DNA of 5,509 nucleotides from Deltaproteobacteria bacterium (GTDB lineage: Bacteria > Desulfobacterota > DAOWNY01): contig DAOWNY010000125.1 of NCBI GenBank assembly GCA_030642325.1, positions 1 to 5,509 of the forward strand, given 5' to 3'. The notes beneath the pieces are model-generated. The model was not told where the DNA came from. It made no database searches and saw only the letters and a program-made list of their open reading frames with translations. Positions 1-5,412 of this stretch are shown in pieces. The first letter of the stretch is position 1; each line of letters starts with the position of its first letter. The position numbers and the translations under genes are program-made.

Positions 1-642
1 AATCTCCCGGATGATTTCTATCATTAAATATCTTTGCGGCGAGGAAGCGAAAAACAAGACGAAAAAGAGATATCTCATTCGGCTTACTGCCTAAGATGTT
101 TTCATAAGAAACGACAGCCTCGTGTAGAATATCCCTTAGCAGTCGATCTAATTTAGCGTGGATCATGCCTTTTAGGGCCGGCAGGAGGCCGACATCAACA
201 AAATCGAGCTGTACAGGCTCAGCCACTTGTGCAATAGCTTTTGCCCGAAAGATTGCCTCAGGACTCCATTTTTTTTGTTTAAATTAAAAGCCTGTCGAAT
301 ATCTCAGGCGGGGATGGACTCCAAGAAAACAGCTTTTCCTGTGGCCTCTATACGATAACGGTCAATATGATCCGGAAATGCCTCAAAGAACATTGGGGAG
401 CCAAGGGTTTGGTACATTGATATGTGTCGGGGGCCGGATTGACCATTGGCGATTAATACCCCGATGCAAGCATTACGATATGATGGCGGCCATTGAGCAA
501 ACGCCGCCAAGGGGATAGTCATCTCTCGTGTTTCGGGGAAGGCGGCGTCATCGAAAATATAGTTCTCCTGCAACAGGTTATCCACATAACCTAATCGGTT
601 TAGTTCATTATGGATAGAGTTTAAGGCATTCATCTTATCCAC
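1..642 (-). pseudogene. N-6 DNA methylase, N-terminal part; broken by a stop and a frameshift, runs off the window
   Basis: Two reading frames join into one recognisable N-terminus of a large SAM-dependent N-6 adenine DNA methylase from a restriction or phage-defence locus. The first part (642-304, 112 residues) includes AAFAQWPPSYRNACIGVL and GQSGPRHISMYQTLGSPMFF, and ends at TGA 304-306. The second part is open in another frame from about 286 to the window edge, with no stop. It carries KKWSPEAIFRAKAIAQ, PVQLDFVDVGLLPAL and LFRLVFRFLAAKIFNDRNHP. I recognise both blocks, in this order, from the N-termini of such methylases; this is recall, not a search. Lengthening the A8 run (269-276 on the plus strand) to A9 restores the frame, but the upstream TGA still blocks translation. 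The start is GTG 642 or ATG 633; ATG 633 has a GGGGTGG stretch just upstream. The catalytic NPPF motif would lie outside the window. The gene follows the MerR pseudogene by 26 bases. Confidence 0.75.
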
Positions 643-668
643 CCCCGCTTATTCATCTTGTATGGACG

Positions 669-1126
669 TTACCCATGGGAGAGAGCTGCCACCTTTTCTT
701 CACTCTCCAAAGGGTCCATCCGCTTGACAAAATTCCCGTCGTGATTCTGGAGCCTTATTATTTCTGCGTCAATTTGCTCTGCGTTAAACTGAAAATATTG
801 CTGTTTCGCGATCGCACTAAAATACTTCCCCTTTTCAGTAACTATTATGTCGATTCCATCGGTAAAAATGATTAGTTTGGTGAGAAGTTCATCATCCGGC
901 AATATGGCGATAAGGTTATTTATTCCTTTTCTCATTTTTGGGAGGCTTAAGCCGGCTTTTCACAATGTAACTAATATTTTAGTTTAACAATAGCCTTAAA
1001 AGAATAGAAAGAAGGCTTCCCCACCCTCTCTGGAGACACGAGGCTTATCCAGACCCAGTATTGCAGCCGATTGAAGGTAGCCCCGGTCAGCTTTTGGACA
1101 AATTTTGTTGGAAATATATTCTGCAT
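669..1126 (-). pseudogene. MerR-family transcriptional regulator, split by a frameshift and a nonsense codon
   Basis: The N-terminal part starts at ATG 1126 and runs 51 residues to TAG 971-973. It reads as a MerR-type winged helix-turn-helix: FVQKLTGATFNRLQYWV for the helix-turn-helix and tyrosine-tryptophan region, then LVSPE and KPSFYSFKAIVKLK for the wing. The C-terminal part lies in another frame, in which KILVTL, a TGA (960-962) and KAGLSLPKMRKGINNL precede and enter an 88-residue open frame ending at TAA 669-671. That order fits the usual MerR path from wing to 'xxAGxSLQKIRKA' helix, then a C-terminal region with a 'TDG' turn (IIFTDGIDIIV). Restoring one A in the A4 run at 977-980 joins VKLK to ILVTL. 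The remaining TGA falls where arginine is common and could be CGA changed to TGA. An 88-residue protein starting at ATG 935 would lack an evident Shine-Dalgarno site, which argues against an independent gene. The regulator probably controlled the neighbouring methylase genes (inference). Confidence 0.68.
944..984. repeat. Short palindromes inside the MerR pseudogene
   Basis: Two overlapping 10-bp perfect palindromes, GGCTTAAGCC (944-953) and AAGCCGGCTT (949-958), are followed by the inverted repeat AACTAA (969-974) / TTAGTT (979-984) with a four-base spacer. They resemble operators, but they sit inside the reconstructed MerR coding region, so chance is a good explanation. Confidence 0.3.
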
Positions 1127-1197
1127 GACGATATTTAGTTGAAAAAATGATAACTATAACCTTTTTCAACCAATATATGCTTAAATAAGACAGTGGG

Positions 1198-1320
1198 TCA
1201 AGAAAAAACCTTGGCTGCCGATTGTCTATACTCATCGCACTTACCTTCCCAGATCAGTTCGGTCTTCATCTGCGAAAAGGGATGCGGGTTGTCGAGTCCC
1301 CAACGTATGTTGTCAGTCAT
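1198..1320 (-). pseudogene. Site-specific DNA methyltransferase, N-terminal remnant with frameshift
   Basis: From ATG 1320 the frame reads 40 residues to TGA 1198-1200. The ATG has a good Shine-Dalgarno site, GGAG at 1328-1331, seven bases upstream. The N-terminus NIRWGLDNPHPFSQMKTEL followed by IWEGKCDEY matches my memory of the conserved start of type III-like or defence-associated adenine methyltransferases, which usually continue 'WEGKYDEYGNRR'. Removing base 1227 shifts to the frame reading DNRQPRF directly after DEY, restoring that pattern, so a one-base insertion is the likely lesion. Similarity fades within about ten residues of the shift, and the MerR remnant starts less than 100 bases further on. 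Nearly all of the protein, including the SAM-binding and DPPF-type catalytic motifs, has therefore been deleted. The intact ribosome-binding site shows this was once a translated gene start. The family assignment rests on a short N-terminal block only. Confidence 0.62.
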
Positions 1321-1506
1321 GAAATTTCTCCGTGATTTTTCTGCCTTGTAGTTTCGAAAGAGTCACCATTGTCCAATAATGGCATTATGTCTCATGCAAA
1401 CTACATCCTGTTTAAGGTAATTACCTGTTTTTGATATATACATAATAGACTGATTAATGAATTATTGATGTCGTCGGGCAACAGGACTGACGCTTTAGGT
1501 TTTAAT

Positions 1507-1608
1507 TTATGTACTGCCTTGTAGCTGGCCTGCCATGATATTGCAGGCCAGCCCGGGAAGGACGATTGCAGGATGAAGTCCAAGACGCTCAGCGCAAATA
1601 GAAGCATC
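1507..1608 (-). pseudogene. Possible ImmA/IrrE-like C-terminal scrap
   Basis: A 33-codon stretch without an upstream start reads CAERLGLHPAIVLPGLA. The piece AERLGLHPAIV resembles the C-terminal 'LGIHPGIVxGRL' segment of ImmA/IrrE-type zinc peptidases often paired with a helix-turn-helix antitoxin domain. Similarity ends after the valine, and a TAA follows at 1507-1509. Upstream, the frame runs straight into the direct-repeat block and stops there. If real, this is the tail of a deleted toxin-antitoxin or regulator gene. The match is short and could be chance. Confidence 0.22.
1524..1552. repeat. Perfect 10-bp GC-rich inverted repeat
   Basis: GCTGGCCTGC (1524-1533) and GCAGGCCAGC (1543-1552) are exact inverse complements separated by a nine-base loop, CATGATATT. 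The stem would be very stable in RNA or cruciform DNA. Neither side has a T-tract, so it is not a standard intrinsic terminator. It lies in the non-coding junction and could be a mobile-element hairpin or a protein-binding site. Confidence 0.7.
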
Positions 1609-1610
1609 AG

Positions 1611-1701
1611 GGTCAAATCTTTAGCGTTGCAATACTCCGGGGGGTCAAATCTTTAGCGTTGCATTACTTGGGGAGGTGTCAAATCTTTAGCGGTGCAATA
1701 C
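1611..1701. repeat. Three direct repeats resembling an insertion-sequence end
   Basis: A 25-base unit containing TCAAATCTTTAGCG, then KTGC and MWTAC, occurs at 1611-1635, 1643-1667 and 1677-1701, with starts 32 and 34 bases apart. Copies 1 and 2 differ at one base; copy 3 differs at two bases from copy 1. The units are spaced by G-rich linkers, and a further GGGGTCA follows at 1703. Multiple short direct repeats at a terminus are typical of IS21-type elements and act as transposase-binding sites; on the minus strand the unit reads CGCTAAAGATTTGAC, which I associate with such ends from memory. No transposase gene is present, so this is a remnant end or a transposon scar. Confidence 0.6.
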
Positions 1702-1902
1702 GGGGTCATTATGTTGCCGGTTTAGTTATGTTGTGAGCTTTGGATGTAATTTCCTTTAAGCATCAAAAATATATTTTCTTTGAATCTAATTCTTATACCT
1801 GGGTTATCATCAGAGTGCAAAAAAAATTCTCAGGGGATCATATGTCGTAACCCCATAAATAAGAGCAATTAGTAAGACAATTGGCTTTATCAATTGAAAT
1901 GT

Positions 1903-1915
1903 GGGGGTCACACCC
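1903..1915. repeat. GGGGGTCACACCC motif at the 3' end of the hydrolase gene
   Basis: This is a near-palindromic motif, with GGGT (1905-1908) able to pair with ACCC (1912-1915). It is close to the GGGGTCAGACCCC sequence I recall near transposase genes in many genomes. It contains the hydrolase stop codon and its last two sense codons. The related GGGGTCA core also appears at 1642-1648 and 1703-1709. Confidence 0.35.
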
Positions 1916-2972
1916 TTTTTGCCCGGTATTTAATTATTTCGTTTTCCTCACTCTCACCATGGCCGACAATTTCGACCCTCCCTTTTTTCAGAAGATACTC
2001 AACATGAGCGGCAATTTCCTGAAAGGCGAGATATTTATCTAAAACCGGATGGGCCGGATCATTAAATATTTCCGGTTGAAACCGGTAATACTCTCTGGTT
2101 GTTTGGGAAATATTTTTCGGTTCATTACATATTTTTAAGATTGCCGCCAGGCGTTCGTAATGAAATTCCTTAATTGCTTCCGCCCTTTTATAGACAGGAT
2201 AAACCGCTTTCTCATGGGCAGGAAGCCCGTAAAGATTATTTTCCTTGGTAAGTCTGATTATCTTCTCCAGGGAATCAAAATAATAGGTTAAACCAACCCC
2301 CGTCATATAGGTAGTAGAAGACTGGTGAGGAGTAATGTCAGACAGGATATGGTCTCCCAAAAACAAAAATCCGTCAACCTTTAAGCAGATTTCCCCGGGG
2401 CTGTGACCCGGAGTGTGATATATCCGGTATCCGTTAATTATCTCCATCCCATCTTCTAGTTCGATCACCTCGTAATCAAATCTATTGAACTCAAAATGAT
2501 GTTTGGTAGAGTGGTACTCATTCAATATTTCTTCCTGCAGTTTTTCTTCTACCCCTGATTCCTTTAAAAATTTCTTAATTCCCAGGAAAACTCTATCAAC
2601 TCTTCCATTTAATCTACCAAACAGCACGTTATCCCACCGATGGATATATATCTTTCTGCCTGCCAACTTCTCCCACTTAAGCATACCAAAATGGTCCGGA
2701 TGCCCGTGGGTAATTATAATATTTTTAATATCTTTCAGATTTACTCTCTGGTTAAACTGCCGGTTAATGATTTCCAGGCCTTTTCTTAAGTCATCCCTTG
2801 CTTTCTTACTATCCAGCCCCAGATCAACTAAAGAGATTTCTCCATCTATTATCAAATGGATGAAAGTTATATGCCCTGGAAAATTTTCAATGGGAATCCG
2901 GTATATCTTTTGATGTTTAATGCAGTATCTTTCCACCCCTTGAATTTTTTCAATCTCAACCACAATTTTCAC
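1908..2972 (-). CDS. Metallo-beta-lactamase-fold hydrolase with C-terminal winged-helix region
   Basis: This 354-residue cytosolic protein has no signal peptide or membrane segment. The binuclear zinc site is complete: the THGHPDH motif (H89, H91, D93, H94), H190 in HTPGHSPGE, D207 in LGDH, and H253 in LPAHE. Residues 1-60 form the entry strands (VDLGLD), 100-175 an insertion before the second half-site, and about 265-350 a helical region ending YLLKKGRVEIVG. That tail fits the LACTB2-like winged-helix extension, a nucleic-acid- or thioester-hydrolase-type architecture. The substrate cannot be told from sequence. The first possible start is GTG 2972; GTG 2961-2963 (codon 4) has GGTG seven bases upstream and is equally plausible. 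An in-frame TGA lies nine bases before GTG 2972. The ending IKYRAK is a normal family tail; the final R and V lie within a mobile-element-like motif. No terminator with a T-tract follows. It could be co-transcribed with the PHP gene 119 bases upstream. Confidence 0.92.
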   Translation of the reverse strand: MKIVVEIEKIQGVERYCIKHQKIYRIPIENFPGHITFIHLIIDGEISLVDLGLDSKKARDDLRKGLEIINRQFNQRVNLKDIKNIIITHGHPDHFGMLKWEKLAGRKIYIHRWDNVLFGRLNGRVDRVFLGIKKFLKESGVEEKLQEEILNEYHSTKHHFEFNRFDYEVIELEDGMEIINGYRIYHTPGHSPGEICLKVDGFLFLGDHILSDITPHQSSTTYMTGVGLTYYFDSLEKIIRLTKENNLYGLPAHEKAVYPVYKRAEAIKEFHYERLAAILKICNEPKNISQTTREYYRFQPEIFNDPAHPVLDKYLAFQEIAAHVEYLLKKGRVEIVGHGESEENEIIKYRAKRV

Positions 2973-2978
2973 CGACTT

Positions 2979-3011
2979 TCATTCCCGGTCGTCTACAGAC
3001 AGATAAATCAT
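2979..3011 (-). other. Ten-codon leader-like ORF in frame with the MBL hydrolase
   Basis: ATG 3011 has a strong Shine-Dalgarno stretch (GAGGTG) at optimal distance and reads MIYLSVDDRE before TGA 2979-2981. It is in the same frame as the hydrolase and ends six bases before its GTG start. It could be a short leader coupling translation, or an older, better start cut off by a nonsense mutation. It may also be chance. Confidence 0.25.
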
Positions 3012-3091
3012 CCACACCTCAGCCATCCGCCTTGATCGTGTTCAAATATTAGATGAACTCCCTCTTAAAATACATCTGAATACCTCTTCTC

Positions 3092-3763
3092 TTATTCCCC
3101 GGGATTACCGAAATTAAATTTTAAATATTTCTCCTTCATGGTCAACAGATGGGGCCATAAATTACTTTTTTTCATAGTCAATTCGGCGAAGCGCAGATTT
3201 TCCAAAAATTCGCCGGGGGAACTGAAACTTTCCATTTCAACAAAAGACCTTCCCAGTTCGTACAAACAGTGCGCATCGCTTCCCACGCAAGCGGTTATTC
3301 TTTTCATTTCGGCAAACCTGTGTGCCCGGCTATTATATTTTCTAAAAAAGTTTCGGGAGTTAAAGACCTCGATCATGTCCACCTGATCTAAAATACGAAG
3401 CAAAGCCTCGGTCTTCAGATGAAATCTTCTCAAACGGTCAAAGGGATGGGGAACGCAAACAAGCCCCCCCTGCGACCTGATCCGGGCAATGGTTTTTTCC
3501 GGGGATAAATCGGAGGGGATTTCCTCGCTCAAAAAGAGACCGGTAATTTCTCCTTCCCTGGTTTTTATCTCTTCGCCTGTGATGACAGTAACCCATGGGG
3601 GAGCAATCTCTTTTAATCTCAACGCCCCCTTTAAAGTATTATGATCGGTGACAGCCACTCCATCCAGACCCCTTTTTTTTAATCCTTTTATCAACTTTTC
3701 CAGGCTAAGGCAGCTATCCCCGGAGTATCGGGTATGAACATGAAGATCCAGTTTAACTGTCAC
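3092..3763 (-). CDS. PHP-domain metal-dependent phosphoesterase
   Basis: This 223-residue protein spans one complete PHP domain, the usual size for stand-alone members. Its metal-site motifs are intact: LDLHVHTRYSGD (H8, H10, D16), VTDHN (D40, H41), ITGEE (E64), VPHPFDR (H106), IEVFNSR (E132) and GSDAH (D163, H165). Family members use a tri-metal centre to hydrolyse phosphate esters; stand-alone ones act on nucleoside phosphates, histidinol phosphate or nucleic-acid ends. Nothing here ties it to histidine synthesis, and the sequence fits the general 'PHP domain protein' group (YciV/RNase AM-like in its core) better than HisK; this is judged by eye. The start is GTG 3763, supported by AGGA at 3770-3773 with six-base spacing and by the motif beginning at residue 5. 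It lies 113 bases downstream of the HD gene and 119 bases upstream of the MBL gene. It is cytosolic. Confidence 0.9.
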   Translation of the reverse strand: MTVKLDLHVHTRYSGDSCLSLEKLIKGLKKRGLDGVAVTDHNTLKGALRLKEIAPPWVTVITGEEIKTREGEITGLFLSEEIPSDLSPEKTIARIRSQGGLVCVPHPFDRLRRFHLKTEALLRILDQVDMIEVFNSRNFFRKYNSRAHRFAEMKRITACVGSDAHCLYELGRSFVEMESFSSPGEFLENLRFAELTMKKSNLWPHLLTMKEKYLKFNFGNPGE

Positions 3764-3784
3764 TATTATTCCTGATTTTACGTC

Positions 3785-3812
3785 CTTAAAAAAACCTGCC
3801 GCTTTTTTTAAG
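3785..3812. repeat. AT-rich perfect hairpin in the leader of the PHP gene
   Basis: CTTAAAAAAA (3785-3794) and TTTTTTTAAG (3803-3812) form a perfect 10-bp stem around an eight-base GC-rich loop. It lies 22 bases upstream of the PHP start codon and downstream of the HD gene. On either strand the stem's 3' arm ends in a T-run, so it could act as a weak bidirectional terminator or attenuator between the two genes, but the stem lacks the GC base of a classical intrinsic terminator. Confidence 0.5.
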
Positions 3813-3876
3813 AAAATTTATTTTATTTTAGTTTCATGAAATAGCCATAATTTCAAAAAGCTATAAACCGTTATTT

Positions 3877-5298
3877 TTAAACATTTGTCTTCAGATACGT
3901 CTGATTTCCTTCGCTCCAGAGGGCCTTTTCCGCTGCTTCCGATAGCTCTCTATCATATTGGTGGTTTAAGGCAAAGACCCGATATAAAAACACTTTGGAG
4001 GGTATGTATTCGAACAGCCGCTTTAAATGTTCCTTAGAAATTTTGCCGGTGGCCGGATCAAAAATATGGATCTGCATCTGTCCCATCTTCACCGGGTTTT
4101 CCGGCCGGGGATCTTGAGAGGCCATATCCACTTGAAACGAAAGATCGTTAAGTTGAGCAGGAAGATTGTTCTCGATTCTGTCCTTCCAATCCTTCTCCTT
4201 GATAACTGTCTTACCCACTTCCATCTCTTTTATGGACACAGTCCCCTGGTAGGCCATTTTCCATTTAACCTGCCGATTTGAAATTTTGTTCCATTCCTCC
4301 CCTAAAGCCCTTTTCTTTTTAACCTTTGACCGGCGCCAACCGCTTACTTCCTCCAAAAGCGACCAATCGGTAAGTTTTAGATAGCCATCCAGGTTTTCCA
4401 ACGGATTTTTGGGAAAAATATATTTCATGGTATCGGAAAAAATCTCTTTTAGATGGAGATCAATTGCCCGGGTGGTTCGGTGATAATAAACATTAGAAAA
4501 GAGATACAACCGGGTATTTAAAAACATGGTTAAAGCGGAAGTCCCGTTTCTATGGAGAGTTAATCCCTCCCGGGTGAAATCTGTGTAATACAGAAGCCGT
4601 TCCAAATCCACCGGTCCAATCGCCACTCCGCACATATAAGAATCTCTCAAAACGTAATCGAGGTTATCAACCGTATAAATACCGTTAAATAAAGGAGTAA
4701 GCATCGTTAACCATTGGGGAAGATCCTTCTTTTTTGATTCATCATCCTTCTTAATCAAAAAAGCGATGTGGGCGGGATTGATCTGTTCATCTTTTTTGAA
4801 TTTTCCACTGGGACCCCGCCTTATCTCCCGTATGATGTCTCCCAATTTCTCAATTGCGATCTGCTGGCTGATATCTTCATGGGTAATTTTGAATTTAATC
4901 AGGAAATTGTCGTCAAAAAAGTGGCCCCAGGGGCCATGTCCTATATCGTGAAGGAGGGCGGTTATCCTGAGAATTTCCTCAATAAAGGGCTCGCTGGGAC
5001 AACGTTTCTTCAGCACCCTGCTTAAGGAGGGATAGAGTTTGCGGGCAAACCTTCCCGCAACATGCATCACTCCCAATGAATGCTGAAAACGGCTGTGTTC
5101 AGCTGAGGGGTAGACCCAACGGGCACTCTGAAGCTGACAAATATGTCTTAAACGCTGCATATAAGGAGAATCAATCAGGTCTTTTTCCGTCTTTTCCCCT
5201 TCTTTCACGGGAACAACAAATGGAATATACTGGTGAACAGGATCAGCAAACAGGGCCAGCCCTTTGTGATTTACCCCATCGGTTAGTTCTTCTAGCAT
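3877..5298 (-). CDS. HD-domain phosphohydrolase, SAMHD1/dGTPase-like (COG1078 type)
   Basis: This 473-residue cytosolic protein belongs to the HD superfamily group that includes bacterial YwfO-like and SAMHD1-type dNTP triphosphohydrolases. It opens with the family signature DSPYMQRLRHICQL (43-56), then FQHSLGV (H73). The double motif LLHDIGHGPWGH follows: H117 and D118 bind metal, H121 and H126 are SAMHD1-like catalytic positions. THED (H140) and TVDNLDYVLRD (D211 as the fourth metal ligand) complete the set, so the site looks active. Residues 262-300 form conserved helices (YYHRTTRAIDLHLKEIF); about 322-375 is a lysine-rich, variable segment; the C-terminus (400-460) is an alpha/beta accessory region. 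Length is slightly above the usual 420-450. ATG 5298 is preceded by GAGG at 5304-5307. Likely reaction: dNTP to deoxynucleoside plus triphosphate. Substrate range is unknown, and such enzymes serve both dNTP balance and phage defence. It is the first gene of the hydrolase run, with possible operator dyads upstream. Confidence 0.92.
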   Translation of the reverse strand: MLEELTDGVNHKGLALFADPVHQYIPFVVPVKEGEKTEKDLIDSPYMQRLRHICQLQSARWVYPSAEHSRFQHSLGVMHVAGRFARKLYPSLSRVLKKRCPSEPFIEEILRITALLHDIGHGPWGHFFDDNFLIKFKITHEDISQQIAIEKLGDIIREIRRGPSGKFKKDEQINPAHIAFLIKKDDESKKKDLPQWLTMLTPLFNGIYTVDNLDYVLRDSYMCGVAIGPVDLERLLYYTDFTREGLTLHRNGTSALTMFLNTRLYLFSNVYYHRTTRAIDLHLKEIFSDTMKYIFPKNPLENLDGYLKLTDWSLLEEVSGWRRSKVKKKRALGEEWNKISNRQVKWKMAYQGTVSIKEMEVGKTVIKEKDWKDRIENNLPAQLNDLSFQVDMASQDPRPENPVKMGQMQIHIFDPATGKISKEHLKRLFEYIPSKVFLYRVFALNHQYDRELSEAAEKALWSEGNQTYLKTNV

Positions 5299-5350
5299 TG
5301 AATCCTCAAATTTTTTATCATTTCAACATGATAACAGCAATTGATTACTG

Positions 5351-5364
5351 ACTTTTATAAAAGT
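5351..5364. promoter_or_regulatory. Perfect 14-bp palindrome upstream of the HD gene
   Basis: ACTTTTATAAAAGT is its own reverse complement and lies 53-66 bases upstream of the HD start codon. On the minus strand it contains a TATAAA that could serve as a -10 element, with GTGACA about 19 bases further upstream as an imperfect -35. A palindrome over a -10 box would be a natural operator. AT-rich palindromes of this length are expected occasionally by chance. Confidence 0.38.
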
Positions 5365-5400
5365 TACGTTTAGTGTCATGTCACGTGTCAAATGACGTAA
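5364..5400. promoter_or_regulatory. 37-bp imperfect dyad with repeated GTCA boxes
   Basis: The outer arms TTACGT (5364-5369) and ACGTAA (5395-5400) are exact inverses. Overall, 12 of 18 arm positions are complementary around a centre at 5382. Inside, GTCA recurs at 5375-5378, 5380-5383 and 5387-5390, with the inverse TGAC at 5393-5396. It abuts the 14-bp palindrome and precedes the HD gene, so a regulator-binding site is plausible. Confidence 0.35.
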
Positions 5401-5412
5401 GATTGCGCAGTA

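Larger units (their letters stand above)
1321..1907. other. Gene-poor junction with mobile-element debris
   Basis: No convincing intact gene occupies this 587-base stretch. It separates the decayed methylase locus from the intact hydrolase genes. It contains the perfect 12-bp palindrome AGGTAATTACCT (1415-1426), a GC-rich inverted repeat (1524-1552), a possible protein scrap (1507-1608), three direct repeats (1611-1701), an 8-bp direct repeat TTATGTTG (1709-1716 and 1726-1733), GGGTTA (1801-1806) with its inverse TAACCC (1848-1853), and two CAATTG copies (1878-1883, 1891-1896) able to form a weak AT-rich stem. Part of 1702-1907 is simply AT-rich with nothing recognisable. Confidence 0.6.

Noticed and set aside
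269..306. Programmed ribosomal frameshift at the A8 run of the methylase
   Set aside because: The in-frame TGA is upstream of the A8 run in the direction of translation, so slippage at the run cannot bypass it.
304..962. TGA recoded as a sense codon in this organism
   Set aside because: The MBL hydrolase ends naturally at a TGA, no internal TGA occurs in the three intact genes, and the broken genes also carry frameshifts that recoding would not fix.
996..1235. 79-residue minus-strand ORF as an independent gene
   Set aside because: It begins inside the methyltransferase remnant. Its first residues are better explained as the continuation of that remnant after the frameshift at 1227, and its C-terminal half overlaps the MerR helix-turn-helix in another frame.
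1401..1616. 71-residue minus-strand ORF
   Set aside because: It needs a TTG start inside the direct-repeat block, has no Shine-Dalgarno site, runs through the GC-rich inverted repeat and shows no recognisable domain.
2503..2913. 136-residue plus-strand ORF
   Set aside because: It lies entirely antisense to the MBL hydrolase, has phenylalanine/serine-rich composition typical of a shadow frame and shows no family motif.
5076..5351. 91-residue plus-strand ORF overlapping the HD gene start
   Set aside because: It is antisense to the conserved HD N-terminus and extends into the promoter region, with no recognisable motif.
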